Assembly (NCBI GenBank): GCA_015179025.1
Contig: WHUX01000028.1
Coordinates: 186,001-250,000, forward strand
From: Terfezia claveryi
Lineage: Eukaryota > Ascomycota > Pezizomycetes > Pezizales > Pezizaceae
DNA: 64,000 bases
Reading direction: 5' to 3'
Part shown: in pieces, positions 34,426-45,069 of the stretch
Layout of the letters: each line of letters begins with the position of its first letter
Numbering within the stretch: position 1 is the stretch's first letter
Notes under the pieces: model-generated
The model's input: only the letters and a program-made list of their open reading frames with translations
The model's database searches: none
Told to the model about the DNA's origin: nothing
Program-made: the position numbers and the translations under genes

Positions 34426-37400
34426 ATGATGGAGGATATCATGGACATCGAAAACGTTTATGACAGCTCCTGCCCTCTTTTCTACCTCAGCCCAGAAGAG
34501 CGTGTAGAGGTTATCTGGCAGGGACGTCCAGAAGATTGTGCAGAGGCAGTATCAGGCCGTGCAGGGAGGGAATGTCCAGAAGACGACCATGGCTTCAACT
34601 TGATTCCCTTCCAGACAAAAGTGGAATGTTCTGAACATTGTGTCGTTTTGGTATCCTTTCTTGTGAGGGAAGCTACTGGATATCACCACTACCCCCCATC
34701 TCCAGCTCAGCTCCAGGATTGGGTCCGAAGGAGTTTGAAGGCCTATGCTCTCCTATTCACCCGCACCATAACTTCCATACCAGTCGAGCTCATACCCCCA
34801 GGAAGTCACATCTCAAACATCGATATGCGGATTGAAGTCAGGCTAGCTGCTATTGATTTTAAGAAAAACGAGGCAGTTTTCAAGCTTGATTACACTTCAG
34901 CGAGAAAGTTGGAGGTCTTCTATACAGAACTCGTAGGAAGAGAACCTGGCGCTGAATTGACGGAGAAGCTATCTAAACTCAGGATTAGAATGGCGATGGC
35001 CAGTGTGATTGGGGACGAGCTTCTAGGTTTTCAAGAAGTGTTTGGGGGTGTCTTCGACATCGACGACTGGCATGCTAGTGTGTCCTATAAAGAGGTCCAG
35101 CATCAGAGCGATACTTTCGATACTGTCCAAGAAGAATGGGCGAGCTTCTGTCAATCATTGCGTCAACAGCAAGTTGGACGATACTTATTAGCCCAGTATG
35201 AAGCATACCCCGATGACTGGGGATCTTTGCAGGATGGTGGTGGCGGTCACTCCGACGATGGCCAACTTGAGACTTTTCCTGAGGATGGCTCGACCAGCCC
35301 GCAAACCTACTGGGCTCCTAAGCCCATGCGTGTGGTCATGCCCCAGCAGCAGACCATTGAAGTACTCACTGAGCTACCAGGAAGGATACAGCAAGGCGAT
35401 TCAAATTGTTCACGAGAGCAATGCGGAAACCAGGTTTTCTCCACACCTGTCTCACCTAACCTCAGTCTTGCGGACTTCCCTCGTGGGACACCGAAAGCGT
35501 ATGGAGACCTAGAGTACAGCAAGCCCGCCATTCTACCCCCTATACCCCCTACACCAACATTAGTATCCTATGTGAATTCTTCATCCCCATCTCTTTTCAC
35601 TCTCCCGGATCCAGTTACTTCAAGATCCTCATTGAGTGATAGGGAAACTCAAAGCCCGCTGTCACTGAGGACTAACATCTCAACGATTGCGACCAATGGA
35701 TCTGTTGAGGGCTCAGGGCAAGACTCGACACCACCTCTGAGCTCCAGAACCTCTTCAACTGATTCGGGAAATCAAGTGACGAGTCCTTCCAGCGTTTCAA
35801 TGTACTCATATCGACCTATCTATGATGCCTGGAAAGTTCAGTTGGCGTCAGGTTCTGATCCTATTATCTTTACACCTCGCTCTCCTATGTGGGAAGATGG
35901 TGCATTTCCGGATAGTGGGCAATGGAAGAACCTAGATAGTATAGAATTCGCAACCGTAGAAGGCCAACAGATGGATAAGGTTCGAGGGACTAGCATTCTT
36001 GGAAACCTAACAGAAGTCCCCCTCTCAGAAAACGAACGCCAATTCCAGCATCCAAGTGTCATTGAGGCCGAAGACCTGGATGAGTATGGCTTCGAATTGG
36101 AGGATAAAGTTGAATTCGTGCCTCTGCAAACAAAAGCAGAAAAGGAAGTAGATCCAACTGAGGTGATAATCCAGGGAAGAATGGAAGCAATGTTGGATGC
36201 GGCACAGTCACAAGGCTATATACACCAAGCTACTAGAGATGGTCTTAACAATCACCCCATATCGGTAAGGCTAAGGTCGATTTCCGGCAATCACACCAGT
36301 ATGAAGAACATCTTGGGAGAGCGAAGATACACTTCTGTAACAAATGACAATACCGCCAACGCCAGAGCAACAGGGTTGGCAGAGTATCAAAATCCCAAGT
36401 CAGAGTCGCAACCTTTTCCTCAGGAGACTATTGACACTATGGAAATAATTAGAAACGATTATAGCACTGGCGACTACCTGCCACCTATGACAAGCAACCA
36501 TTGCGTTGGTAGTACCACCGCTTCCAATTTCTCTTTGGATACTCCTTCGTCTCACAATCTCGAACATGCTCAGTCAAGCAACCAAAATTTCTCTGAATAT
36601 AAAGTAGGAGTGAAAGGCAGAACGGATCATCTCAAAGAGATGAAGCTCCAATTTGAACATGAAGGGGAACTGATGTTGGGTGCTTACCATCGGACACTCA
36701 AACGAATTCACATCCTTGAGAGAGAAATACTCAAATCCGAGTCCGAGGAAGAAAGAACTTTGGAAAACAAAGCTAGGGAAATGATTGAGTTTTGTGGCTA
36801 TGACGAGAGTGCGTTTACTCAGGAGATAAACCCCGCAAGCCCCACCGGTAAATCCACCCATACCTTTATGGAAGGATGTATCATGCAGAAGGATCTTCAA
36901 GGTAAGCTGCATAATATTCCTTCGGGCCCTGATATCTCTGACCCTTTCTATTTATAGATTCTATTGTGACTGGAGATGAAGGTCGTGTTGAGTTTGATGC
37001 GGGGATTATTGACGGTGCTCAATCCAAGACTAACTATAAAGGGCCGTTGGAAGTGAGAACAAAGTTCTGCGAAAATTCCCCCGAGCTCAAAGACGTCTCA
37101 CCATGCTGTCAATTTGGAACAAGGGCGAAAGGGGCGCACTTGGTGGAAACCAACGTTAGATGTGTGCATGGGAGGATGCAAATGGTTAAGCCGATTTCGA
37201 ACATCAACAGCACCGATACCTCGCCTACTACTGGGGATGCGGAGCCATGGAGAATGAACTACATGGTGGGTGGACAGCGCGGTAGAAGGATTAGAGGATA
37301 TTGGGAAGATTATGTTGAATGCAAGTTGAATGCACCATGTGGGGGTGGAGAATCTCCCCCGGCCTGGCGTACATTTTCTAGTACCGATGTGCCTCAACCT

Positions 37401-37679
37401 ATTGGCAAGCAGTTCTCGGTTGGTTACTCCCAAGCCCCAACCGTATTCAGTCCAGAAAGTTGTACTGTGCAACAGTCAGCGGATATACATGCAACTGTTA
37501 CGAAGAGCTACTCCGATAAATTAACGGAATATTACAAGTCGACACGTGGGGACGCAACTCAAAGGAGCGGGAAAGCATCAGGCGAGGCCATTAGCTCAAC
37601 TGCAAAGGAGAATATTGGCACGGGATACGAAAGAAACTGGCCGGAATCGTTGGGGATGTGGTCATGTTATGCGCATTGA
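34426..37679 (+). CDS. Large protein of unknown function
   Basis: Two exons: 34426-36901 and 36958-37679, giving 1065 aa. The 56-nt intron (GTAAGC...TATAG) joins KDLQ to DSIVTGDEG in frame. The first ATG is at 34426; an open frame runs back to 34411 but without an ATG. I do not recognise it. Residues 1 to about 280 look folded (mixed hydrophobic pattern, e.g. LQDWVRRSLKAYALLFTRTI and VRLAAIDFKKNEAVFKLDYT). The rest is serine/threonine/proline-rich and probably disordered, with a helical charged stretch near residues 735-790 (RTDHLKEMKLQFEHEGELML). No signal peptide or membrane segment is evident. Coding status is supported by length and the clean intron. Confidence 0.75.
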
Positions 37680-39483
37680 AATTAGAAAAGGACGAAGAGG
37701 CGGGCTAGCTACTCGGGGGAGGGATGAAGTTGGGCTAGTAGAGAGGTGGGAATTTTTCTTAGTGGTGGGGAACCAAAAATGATATGTGAGAGGACATTAG
37801 AGGGAGGGGTCACATGTATGTGCCCAAACTTTGTTCAATGATCCTAGCATCGTTTTGCGCAGTGTTTATGACGTTTACCATTTCTTCATCCTTTTCTGTC
37901 CTGTCCCGGGAAAGGTCCAATAACTTGTTCGCAATGAATGTGGAGGACGATGGTTTTTGCTATGAGAGAAGTATCTGTGTCATTGCTGGAAGCAACCACA
38001 TGGTGGAGTCGGATATGGATAATTTTCCCCGCAGCCCCTGTCACGGCTTGTCGGGGGGATGGTCACAGCTGGTTTTTTGTTTCTGCCTGTCGAGATGCGT
38101 AATAGATTTGAAGGAATAAAATTGTTGACTTGACCAAACATGCGCGCAAGATATTTGTGGTGCTTACCCCATAGACTCGTTCTGTCCGGTTCCCCATTGT
38201 GTCCCCTGTTTCCTGGTCCCCCGGGCGAGATGCTCGTGCCTTGATTGGCCCAGGCTGAATCCTGACAATTCCGGCCCTGTTTTTTTGCAATTGCTTGCTC
38301 GATTCCCGGTCTCGTGGCAAGTACTTGTACTTCAGGCCTACAGTTGTATACTGTACGCTCGAATACCAGCAAACATTGCAGCAAGCTTGGTGTGCGACCA
38401 TAACCTTCACTCGGCCGCCCATCATCATCCAAAACAACCAGGCTGCCTACATTCCACAACGTCCCTCTGGCATTGCGACTTCCTCAGCCTTGCTTCCCGG
38501 CATCGGATAGCTCGATTGACTTCCATATTTCCAACCTTTAGCTTCCTTAGTCGTCCTTGCCCTTCTTCCAACACAAGTTCCCCCCGACGCCATACTCGCA
38601 CGCTGCACACCGCATGCTCACACTCATACTCTTACAGTTCTTAGCAATCACAGATAGGTAAATCTTATCACTCTCGGCATTTGTTTAATTAAGACTGCAC
38701 AGCAACCCGGGGTGCATCGCAACTAATAACCAATAGTGGGAAGGGAGACTGTTTTGACCTGGCTGGGTGTTCTGGAAAGTGGGCGCTTCACCGAAACCTT
38801 AACTTGCCCACTTTCAATACGAGCACGAACGATATCCGACAAGAAGTATCACCTTAAGTATTGGCATACCACAGCTGGCCAGACGGCGCCTGTGGGAGGG
38901 AAACTTCGTCACTAGTGGCCATTAATTAAGGAGGAAAACGGAAAGGACACCGACAGATAGCCTAACGAGGGTTCCAGTAGGAGGGAAACGAGCAAAATTC
39001 ACCAGAACAAACATAAACAATTCGAATAGTGCAGGTGATTAAGGAAATTGGGTTTGGGCTCATCCCGCGGCGCTCCAAAAAAGGCATATTGGCCGCACTG
39101 TGGGAAGGTGTGAAAAGGCACCCATACACCCATACCTGCTGGCTGCTGGTTACTGGTCGGTGTAGGTGTCGTATGGAGAATCAAAGAAATACGACATAAT
39201 CAATAAGGAAGTCACTCCTTCGGATTTATTTGCTACACCAATAATACACCCCTGGATTATCTACGGCAGGACGAAGAGCGTTAAAGGCTATCTATTTAGA
39301 GAAGGAAAAATACCTGCGGGGGGGCTGCAATCTCCAATCCGCCATACATTTACAACGTTATATCCTATGGTGTACGTTGGTGATATCAATAAACACGAGG
39401 CGTACGACAGTTATCGAGTTTAATTATAATAAACATACCTAGAATTCTCACGATACCTAGACACAAATATACACACGGACGAC
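37680..39483. other. Long intergenic spacer
   Basis: No supported gene; the longest open frames (about 100-160 codons) have no domain pattern. It probably contains a long 5' UTR for the cytochrome b5-domain gene. Confidence 0.45.
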
Positions 39484-40809
39484 ATGTTAGTTGGGATTTC
39501 CATACTTGTCGCATGTGCGACCTTGTTCGCATACCTCCAACTACCTGGGGCCACTTCTCATGATCAAGTGGACACTTCAACGCCTAGTCCAGCTTCTGCC
39601 GGTGCCGCTGCTGCGTCCCAACGGCCGAGTTCATTTCCATCGTTAGTGTGGGCATTTTTGTGCGCCGGTTTAGGGCTTAGTGGTAGTGGGAGGAGCAGAG
39701 GAAGTGGTGGGGGTGGACCAGGATTCTCAAGAGTATTGGGAGCAAGAACGGCACCTGTAGTATCTCCCGCATCTATACAGTTACCGTTGCTGCAGCAGGG
39801 ATCATCGTTTCCACTTTCGACAAATTCAACATCGCTTTCGGCAGCTTCAGTCCCTGCAATTTCAGATGTGCCTCAGATGAGAGTTTCTTCACCAGAAGAA
39901 TCCCCAGATACAACCCCAAAGGCGAGGCCGACAAAACTAGTCAATGCCATTGTTCCCTCAATATCATTGTCAGTCGATGAAGAAGATGACGATACCCCTC
40001 CCGCTTTCCCAGCTATAAATTCTGCCCAGAGAGCTAGGACCACCTCTTCAAATTTCAATCAAGATTTAGTCTCTAGTAATAGGTTTAACGGAAATACGTC
40101 GTCAGGATTTTCCATGGCCCCACCACCCTTACCTCAAATACGTGGTCGCAATCCAAGAAGCCAACTTAGCGTAATTGCTCCTTCTGCACCAAGGCCTTCT
40201 CCAGCAGCTTTGGTTCGAGGAACTGCTTCGCAGCGAGCGACAGTCTTGCCAGGCACTGCCGGAGGTACAGCACAAGCGGCAAATGGAGGAGTGTCAAGTT
40301 TAGGATCAGGAGGACTGGTAGTTCCACCAACACACAATGCACCGCCGACAAAACCAAACAGAAAAGTCATTCTCGAACCAGGGCACTCCCCACTTGATTG
40401 GGCACGACTATGCCGGACAGCCCCATCAGAGCTGCTTCGCGGACTAGATGTGGCCCCGGGATTACTACGTGTTACTCCGAGCATGTTGGAGAAATATGGC
40501 AGGCCACGAAAACCCAGAAGTAAGGAGAAAGGTGGTGGTTTGACGACGGGAGACGTGGAGAAGCAAGAGATGGTGTGGATGGCCTTGGAAGGGAAGGTTT
40601 ATAATATCACAGCATATATACCGTTTCATCCAGGTGGAGAAGGGGAGTTGTTGAGGGCTGCTGGTAAGGATGGTACCAGCTTGTTCATGAAGACACACAG
40701 TTGGGTCAATGTGGAAGGAATGCTTGGGGGTTGCCTGATTGGAATATTAGTGAGTGAGGAGGAGGAAGCTGGTGTTAAGGTTGGGCCGGGGCTTGAAGAT
40801 GTTGATTGA
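39484..40809 (+). CDS. Membrane-anchored cytochrome b5-domain protein
   Basis: Single exon, 441 aa. A hydrophobic N-terminal segment (LVGISILVACATLFAYLQL) acts as signal anchor. About 300 low-complexity Ser/Pro/Gly/Ala residues follow. The C-terminal cytochrome b5 fold (about residues 355-430) has the haem-ligating HPGG motif in YIPFHPGGEGELLRAAGKDG and the second histidine in FMKTHSWVN. Position and spacing match the b5 domain of the CYB5R4/Irc21 type rather than small microsomal b5. Likely electron carrier at the ER or another membrane. No reductase domain is fused. ATG at 39484 is preceded by A-rich leader sequence. Confidence 0.85.
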   Translation: MLVGISILVACATLFAYLQLPGATSHDQVDTSTPSPASAGAAAASQRPSSFPSLVWAFLCAGLGLSGSGRSRGSGGGGPGFSRVLGARTAPVVSPASIQLPLLQQGSSFPLSTNSTSLSAASVPAISDVPQMRVSSPEESPDTTPKARPTKLVNAIVPSISLSVDEEDDDTPPAFPAINSAQRARTTSSNFNQDLVSSNRFNGNTSSGFSMAPPPLPQIRGRNPRSQLSVIAPSAPRPSPAALVRGTASQRATVLPGTAGGTAQAANGGVSSLGSGGLVVPPTHNAPPTKPNRKVILEPGHSPLDWARLCRTAPSELLRGLDVAPGLLRVTPSMLEKYGRPRKPRSKEKGGGLTTGDVEKQEMVWMALEGKVYNITAYIPFHPGGEGELLRAAGKDGTSLFMKTHSWVNVEGMLGGCLIGILVSEEEEAGVKVGPGLEDVD

Positions 40810-41670
40810 ATGGGTTTGAGAATATTTTATTTTATTTTTTTTCGTTTGCGTGGCCCTTTTCGAAAGTGATATTCTTTTTTTCATTTTTTTTTCCCCTGTC
40901 CTTTTGTATACGTGGGATTCCTTTTGCCTATTGGTCCTTACAATACCCGGGTCTTATTTCTGTGATAGCCATCCTTAGTGCTTTCCATGTGCTCGGGCTT
41001 CTTACATTATTTTAAGTCTCCTTGTTCGAACTTCCGGTGTGGCATAGGGTTCAGGGACAGTGAGTGATTCTCGTTCGGCCCGTTTAGTCAGCGGAGTTCA
41101 GAGTATCCCGACTGAGCAGCAGCTTGGAATGGGGGGATTTGGTGTTGTTCTTTGGGATACGATGATATCTTTTTTACCAGCTTCGTAACTTCACATAGCT
41201 TCAGGTTTTCTTAAATTAGGAATATTAGGGATTTAAAATAGGCATTTTTTTCCTGCACTGAGATAGGTTACATTGTTCATGTTTACATGTCTTGGCCAAC
41301 TTGAAATGTCGTGATGCGGCAGCTGGCGAATATCATTTGTTTCCCATTTTCGTTTCCGGTATGCTGTTCACGTGACCGCCAAGTTTGGTTATGGAGGGAA
41401 TGCCAAGATAGGATAGTTTCTTTGCCGAGTTGCGCCCCACAAGCATTGGAAGTCATCGGTTATACGAACCTATATCATCGACCGTTCCCCGCGCAGTGCA
41501 ATTGTATATTCCAAATTTTTAAACGACAATCTCGGGAATAAGCTTAATAAGCTTAGGTACCCCCCACCCCCGGTGCATCCCCCCTCCAAACCCCAACATC
41601 ATCACCACTATCCTCACCACCAACCCAATTCGCTGACTCCCACCCCCTGCCTCCCCAGAGACATCCCACC
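40810..41670. other. Spacer between the b5-domain gene and MRPS8
   Basis: T-rich 3' UTR-like start, then ordinary spacer and a C-rich promoter tract before MRPS8. No gene. Confidence 0.45.
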
Positions 41671-42138
41671 ATGTCCCTCGTACTCCTCTCCGACTTCTGC
41701 TCCCACCTCCAAAACGCAACATGCGCCCGACTCAGCCAAACCTCCATCCGCTCGACGCGGCAGCTCCTACTCATCTCCCTACTTCTGCAATCCTCAGGGC
41801 TAATCTCAAGCGTCACCCGGGGGAACATCCAAGGCCCCGACGAGACCTACACCCCCACGACCCAAGCAAACATCGCCACCCGCAGACTCTGGCTCGGTTT
41901 GAAGTACTACGATAATCAGCCAGTGATGAGTAAACTGCAGATGGTGAGTAAGCCGACAAAGAGGGTGTATATGGGGGTACCGGGGTTAAAGAAGTTGGTT
42001 ATGGGGAGGGATGCGGAGTATATGCGGGGATTAAGGCCGGGGGAAGTGCTGGTTATGTGTACGGATAGGGGCATTATGGAGGCGAGAGAGGCCGTGAAGA
42101 GGTTGATTGGGGGGCAGTTGTTATGTAGGGTTTCGTAA
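41671..42138 (+). CDS. MRPS8: Mitochondrial small-subunit ribosomal protein uS8m
   Basis: Single exon, 155 aa, the usual length for fungal MRPS8. It starts LLSDFCSHLQNATCARL and has the mid-region SSVTRG, QANIATRRLWLGLKYYDNQP and KLQMVSKPTKRVYMGVP. The C-terminal S8 signature region is CTDRGIMEAREAVKRLIGGQ then LLCRVS. uS8 binds the central domain of small-subunit rRNA in the mitochondrial matrix. Start at the first ATG after a C-rich leader. Confidence 0.9.
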   Translation: MSLVLLSDFCSHLQNATCARLSQTSIRSTRQLLLISLLLQSSGLISSVTRGNIQGPDETYTPTTQANIATRRLWLGLKYYDNQPVMSKLQMVSKPTKRVYMGVPGLKKLVMGRDAEYMRGLRPGEVLVMCTDRGIMEAREAVKRLIGGQLLCRVS

Positions 42139-42418
42139 GGGGATGGGAGTGGAGCGGTTGGACATGGAGTGTATAGGAAAAGGCGCCGGTGTAAATATAT
42201 CTTTTGTACTTTATTTTTTTTTTTCCCATATTTCATTTGTACATTTTTTTTTTCCTTTTAGCTGGGTTCATTACCTTATACTCGGGTGTAAAAACTCATT
42301 AGATTTGCTGCCCCACCAGCGTACCTACCTAATCTCAAAAAATTGACAAAAAAATAATATATCAAATACTTATGATAACTTCTCTTCCGGATACGTATTT
42401 AACCTTAAATTTCTCAGT

Positions 42419-42849
42419 TCAGGGTAACTTGCGTGGGGTAAGTAACTCCCCTCAGTTCCGAATCTCGTTTGAATCATACAGTTGCCAAACTGCTAGTAGT
42501 AGATCTGTCCCGAGCCCCGAACCGTGGTGGTAGTAGTTGGGGGTGATGGTAACCTTTGTGATGTATCTAAGCACTCTTACCAAAGTGCCGTGCATACGCT
42601 CTCGTTTCAGTCTTCAAAGCACCGCAAAAGACGTAATTATCTACTAAGCACTCCTACATCCTCATTCCAACTATATAACCCCGGTTTTTATAATCTTAGT
42701 AAAATATATTTACTAGAGTGTTAATTGGTACTGTATACTACGCTTTGATGGTCCAATAGTAGGTAGGATAATTGTCTTAAAAGCAATTGGCTCGGATTCG
42801 ACCCCCGATCGATGCAATACTTTTTTTCTTTTTGCCTATTTTACCCTGA
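42419..42849. repeat. Possible 430-bp element with TTCAGGGTAA/TTACCCTGAA ends
   Basis: TTCAGGGTAA at 42418 and TTACCCTGAA at 42841 are exact complements facing each other and enclose the tRNA-like unit. No clear target-site duplication was seen. It may be coincidental pairing of a motif that is abundant in this window. Confidence 0.3.
42742..42816 (+). tRNA. tRNA-like element, slightly degenerate
   Basis: A complete cloverleaf can be drawn. Acceptor GCTTTGA/TCGATGC has one T-T mismatch; D-stem GTCC/GGAT; anticodon stem ATTGT/GCAAT with loop CTTAAAA (nominal anticodon TAA); 4-nt variable region; T-arm TCGGA-TTCGACC-CCCGA with an A-C mismatch. A T-rich Pol III-type terminator follows at 42821. 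A Leu(UAA) tRNA should have a long variable arm, which is absent. The mismatches and missing arm argue for a pseudo-tRNA or SINE head rather than a working tRNA. Confidence 0.4.
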
Positions 42850-43524
42850 ACCCCTTCATTTATATACCAAAGCGACAAGTAATCTATGAATTCATATCTT
42901 TATCTGCCCCAGGTAGGTTATATAAATATCAAATCCATCAGGAACGAATATAGTTTGCCTTTCGTGCATCTAGCGACACTGGCGCCCAAAAGGCAAACTG
43001 ACAAGCTTGTAAGCAGCGGTCTGGACATCCGTCCTCATGACGCCGTACCCTCCAAGTTACTGCCTCCAGGCGCTATCTCTGCAACGGACGCCAGGTGTCC
43101 AATTTCCCGGCCTCTGGGTGCCAAACTGAGTGTGCCTTAGTTATTCTGTCTAGAACGGATGGGTCTTTAGCTTCCCTACAATGCAGGCCTGCCCTGTGCA
43201 ATCAAGCGTACACATGGTTGAGAGCGCACCTGCAAAAAGCATAATAAATGTCAATTGTATTTCGAAAGCTTTATGTACATAAACGCTCATCCATCCACCT
43301 TCCCATGTTACTTGTCAACCCAGCCCATAGCTAGACCCACGAGCGATGGTTCCAAAACGACGTCCTAGACTTGCTTCGCTCCTCGCAACTACGGGCTGAT
43401 CCTGAGCATGGCAGTATATCGAAGGGATGGTAGTGTTGATATCTGGGGCGCGGCAGTGCTCGTATCGCAGGCATAGATGTGCCCATATCGCAAGCACGGC
43501 GATGCACATGCCTGTGCCAATCGA

Positions 43525-44080
43525 ACTTGCGTAACCACCTGGGTAATCCTGTAAGACCGGTCAGCAATGCTTGCACATATCGGAGTTCTCACCGATATCA
43601 ACTGAACTTACTCGTTCGCTCGGAGGCCTGGCATTGGGGACTTCGGAGGCATGGTATTGGGGAATTCGGAGGCCTGGCATTTTGGAAGCCTAGCAGTGGG
43701 GACTTCGGAGGCATGGCATTGGGGACTTCCGGGGGCATGGTATTGGGGAATTCGGAGGCATGGTATTGGGGACTTCGGAGGCCTGGCATTGGGGACTTTG
43801 GAGGTATGGTATTTGGGAATTCAGAGGCCTGGAATTGGGGAATTCGGAGGCCTGGCATTGGCGACATTGGAGGCGTCGCAGTCCTCATATCGCAGGCATC
43901 GCAGTCCTCATATTTGCCGAATCGCCTAGATAATCCCGTCAGACCTGTCAGCTATGCTTGCACATCTCGGAGGCCTGGCAATGCTCTCACGTATATCAAC
44001 TGAACCTGCTCGCTATTTTAAAAAAACCCTATGAGCTAGGTTAGCTGTGCGTGCACATATCGGAGGCCTGGCAGTGTGCT
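43525..44080. repeat. Direct repeats flanking the minisatellite
   Basis: A segment resembling AATCCYGTMAGACC-GTCAGC-ATGCTTGCACAT-TCGGAG...ATATCAACTGAAC occurs at about 43545-43620 and 43930-44010. A partial third copy (GTTAGCTGTGCGTGCACATA) is at about 44041-44075. The minisatellite may have expanded inside such a unit. Confidence 0.6.
43617..43880. repeat. Minisatellite with about 23-bp unit
   Basis: About 11 tandem copies of a unit close to CGGAGGCMTGGYATTGGGGA plus 2-3 nt (ACTT/AATT variants). Copies differ mostly at the CCTGG/CATGG and ACTT/AATT positions. It keeps several frames open, but the translation is repetitive in all of them, so coding is unlikely. Confidence 0.85.
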
Positions 44081-44596
44081 CTCACCCAGATCGCAGTTTC
44101 TGAGGTTCGCTGACATGTGTTGGGGATGAAAATCCGAATGCCCTTGCGGATATTGACAGGTGAGCCCACGCCAGCTGCCGTATTGAACCATTGGGATATA
44201 GATGTATGTCCAATGAAGGAACACTTCACGTAAGGAGATGCAGTACATAGCGTCGATAATTACTTAAAGCGCCTCATACCAAAAGCTTTATTTACTCGGC
44301 CAAACGGGCCCTTGTGGCGGGTTGTCTTGTAAAACCTGCCTAATCAGGCAAGTTGGAAACTACCGGTAGTGTGGTTGTTGGTATGTACAAGACCAAACTA
44401 CTTCGAGAATAGATCATCTCACGAGCTCGTGATCTCTTACCAAAAACTGATGGGCTGAGAGGCCGGTCGTCAAGGAGTTTAATCCTAGCGAAAATATATA
44501 ATAATAATTGTTAACATTCAAAAATTTCTCAACAGCGAGTACCTAGGATTCTGCCTCGGCGGCTACTTAACGCACCTGATTTCTCCTTGAGTGGTA

Positions 44597-44840
44597 CAGC
44601 AATTGACCGCTCGATGGGATGGATGGGTCGATGGGATAGTCTAGCCCATAAGAGTTGGTTTAGCCAGTTCTATGTATCTGTCTCAGTAGAACTTGCTTGG
44701 GATAATGAATTTCTGTACAAACGCTCGGCCCCTAAACCCCGGCCTGAGGATACCGGGCCTGCACCTGAAAGACCTGTAGTTAGCACACTTAATCCTAATA
44801 TACTCTAGTCGCTCGCATCCCATCGACCGGTCAATTGCTG
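44597..44840. mobile_element. MITE-like element C with TA target-site duplication
   Basis: A 244-bp element with about 24-bp inverted ends: CAGCAATTGACCG at 44597 and CGGTCAATTGCTG ending 44840, extending inward through (C/G)TCGATGGGATG with one mismatch. It is flanked on both sides by TA (44595-44596 and 44841-44842), as expected for a Tc1/mariner-type non-autonomous element. No coding capacity. Confidence 0.72.
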
Positions 44841-45069
44841 TAAGATGCGGGGTTAATCCAGTGTTTTCTGATTGGTCCATTGCGCAAGCTGTGTCTTATT
44901 GAGGAGTGTGACTAACGCAACCAAAGCCCTCGCTCGTGTTACCCTGATATCCAAGCCGAGATAAATTAATTATAGTACTATCAAAATATGTATTCTCAAC
45001 CAGAAACGCCTATCGTAGCCGAGATAAAAACCAAAACAACGTGTGGTTGGGAAGATGTGGTTTCTACCG

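Larger units (their letters stand above)
42850..45069. other. Repeat-rich gene-free block
   Basis: Contains a minisatellite, direct repeats and a MITE (listed separately), plus a TTACCCTGA motif at 44939. Open frames here come from the repeats and show no domains. Confidence 0.5.

Noticed and set aside
37814..38119. 101-codon plus-strand open frame with a hydrophobic start
   Set aside because: Resembles a signal peptide by chance; no cysteine spacing or repeat suggestive of a secreted effector, and no splice or codon-bias support.
43479..44003. 174-codon plus-strand open frame rich in WGLRRxGIG repeats
   Set aside because: It is a translation of the minisatellite; several other frames are equally open and no non-repetitive domain is present.
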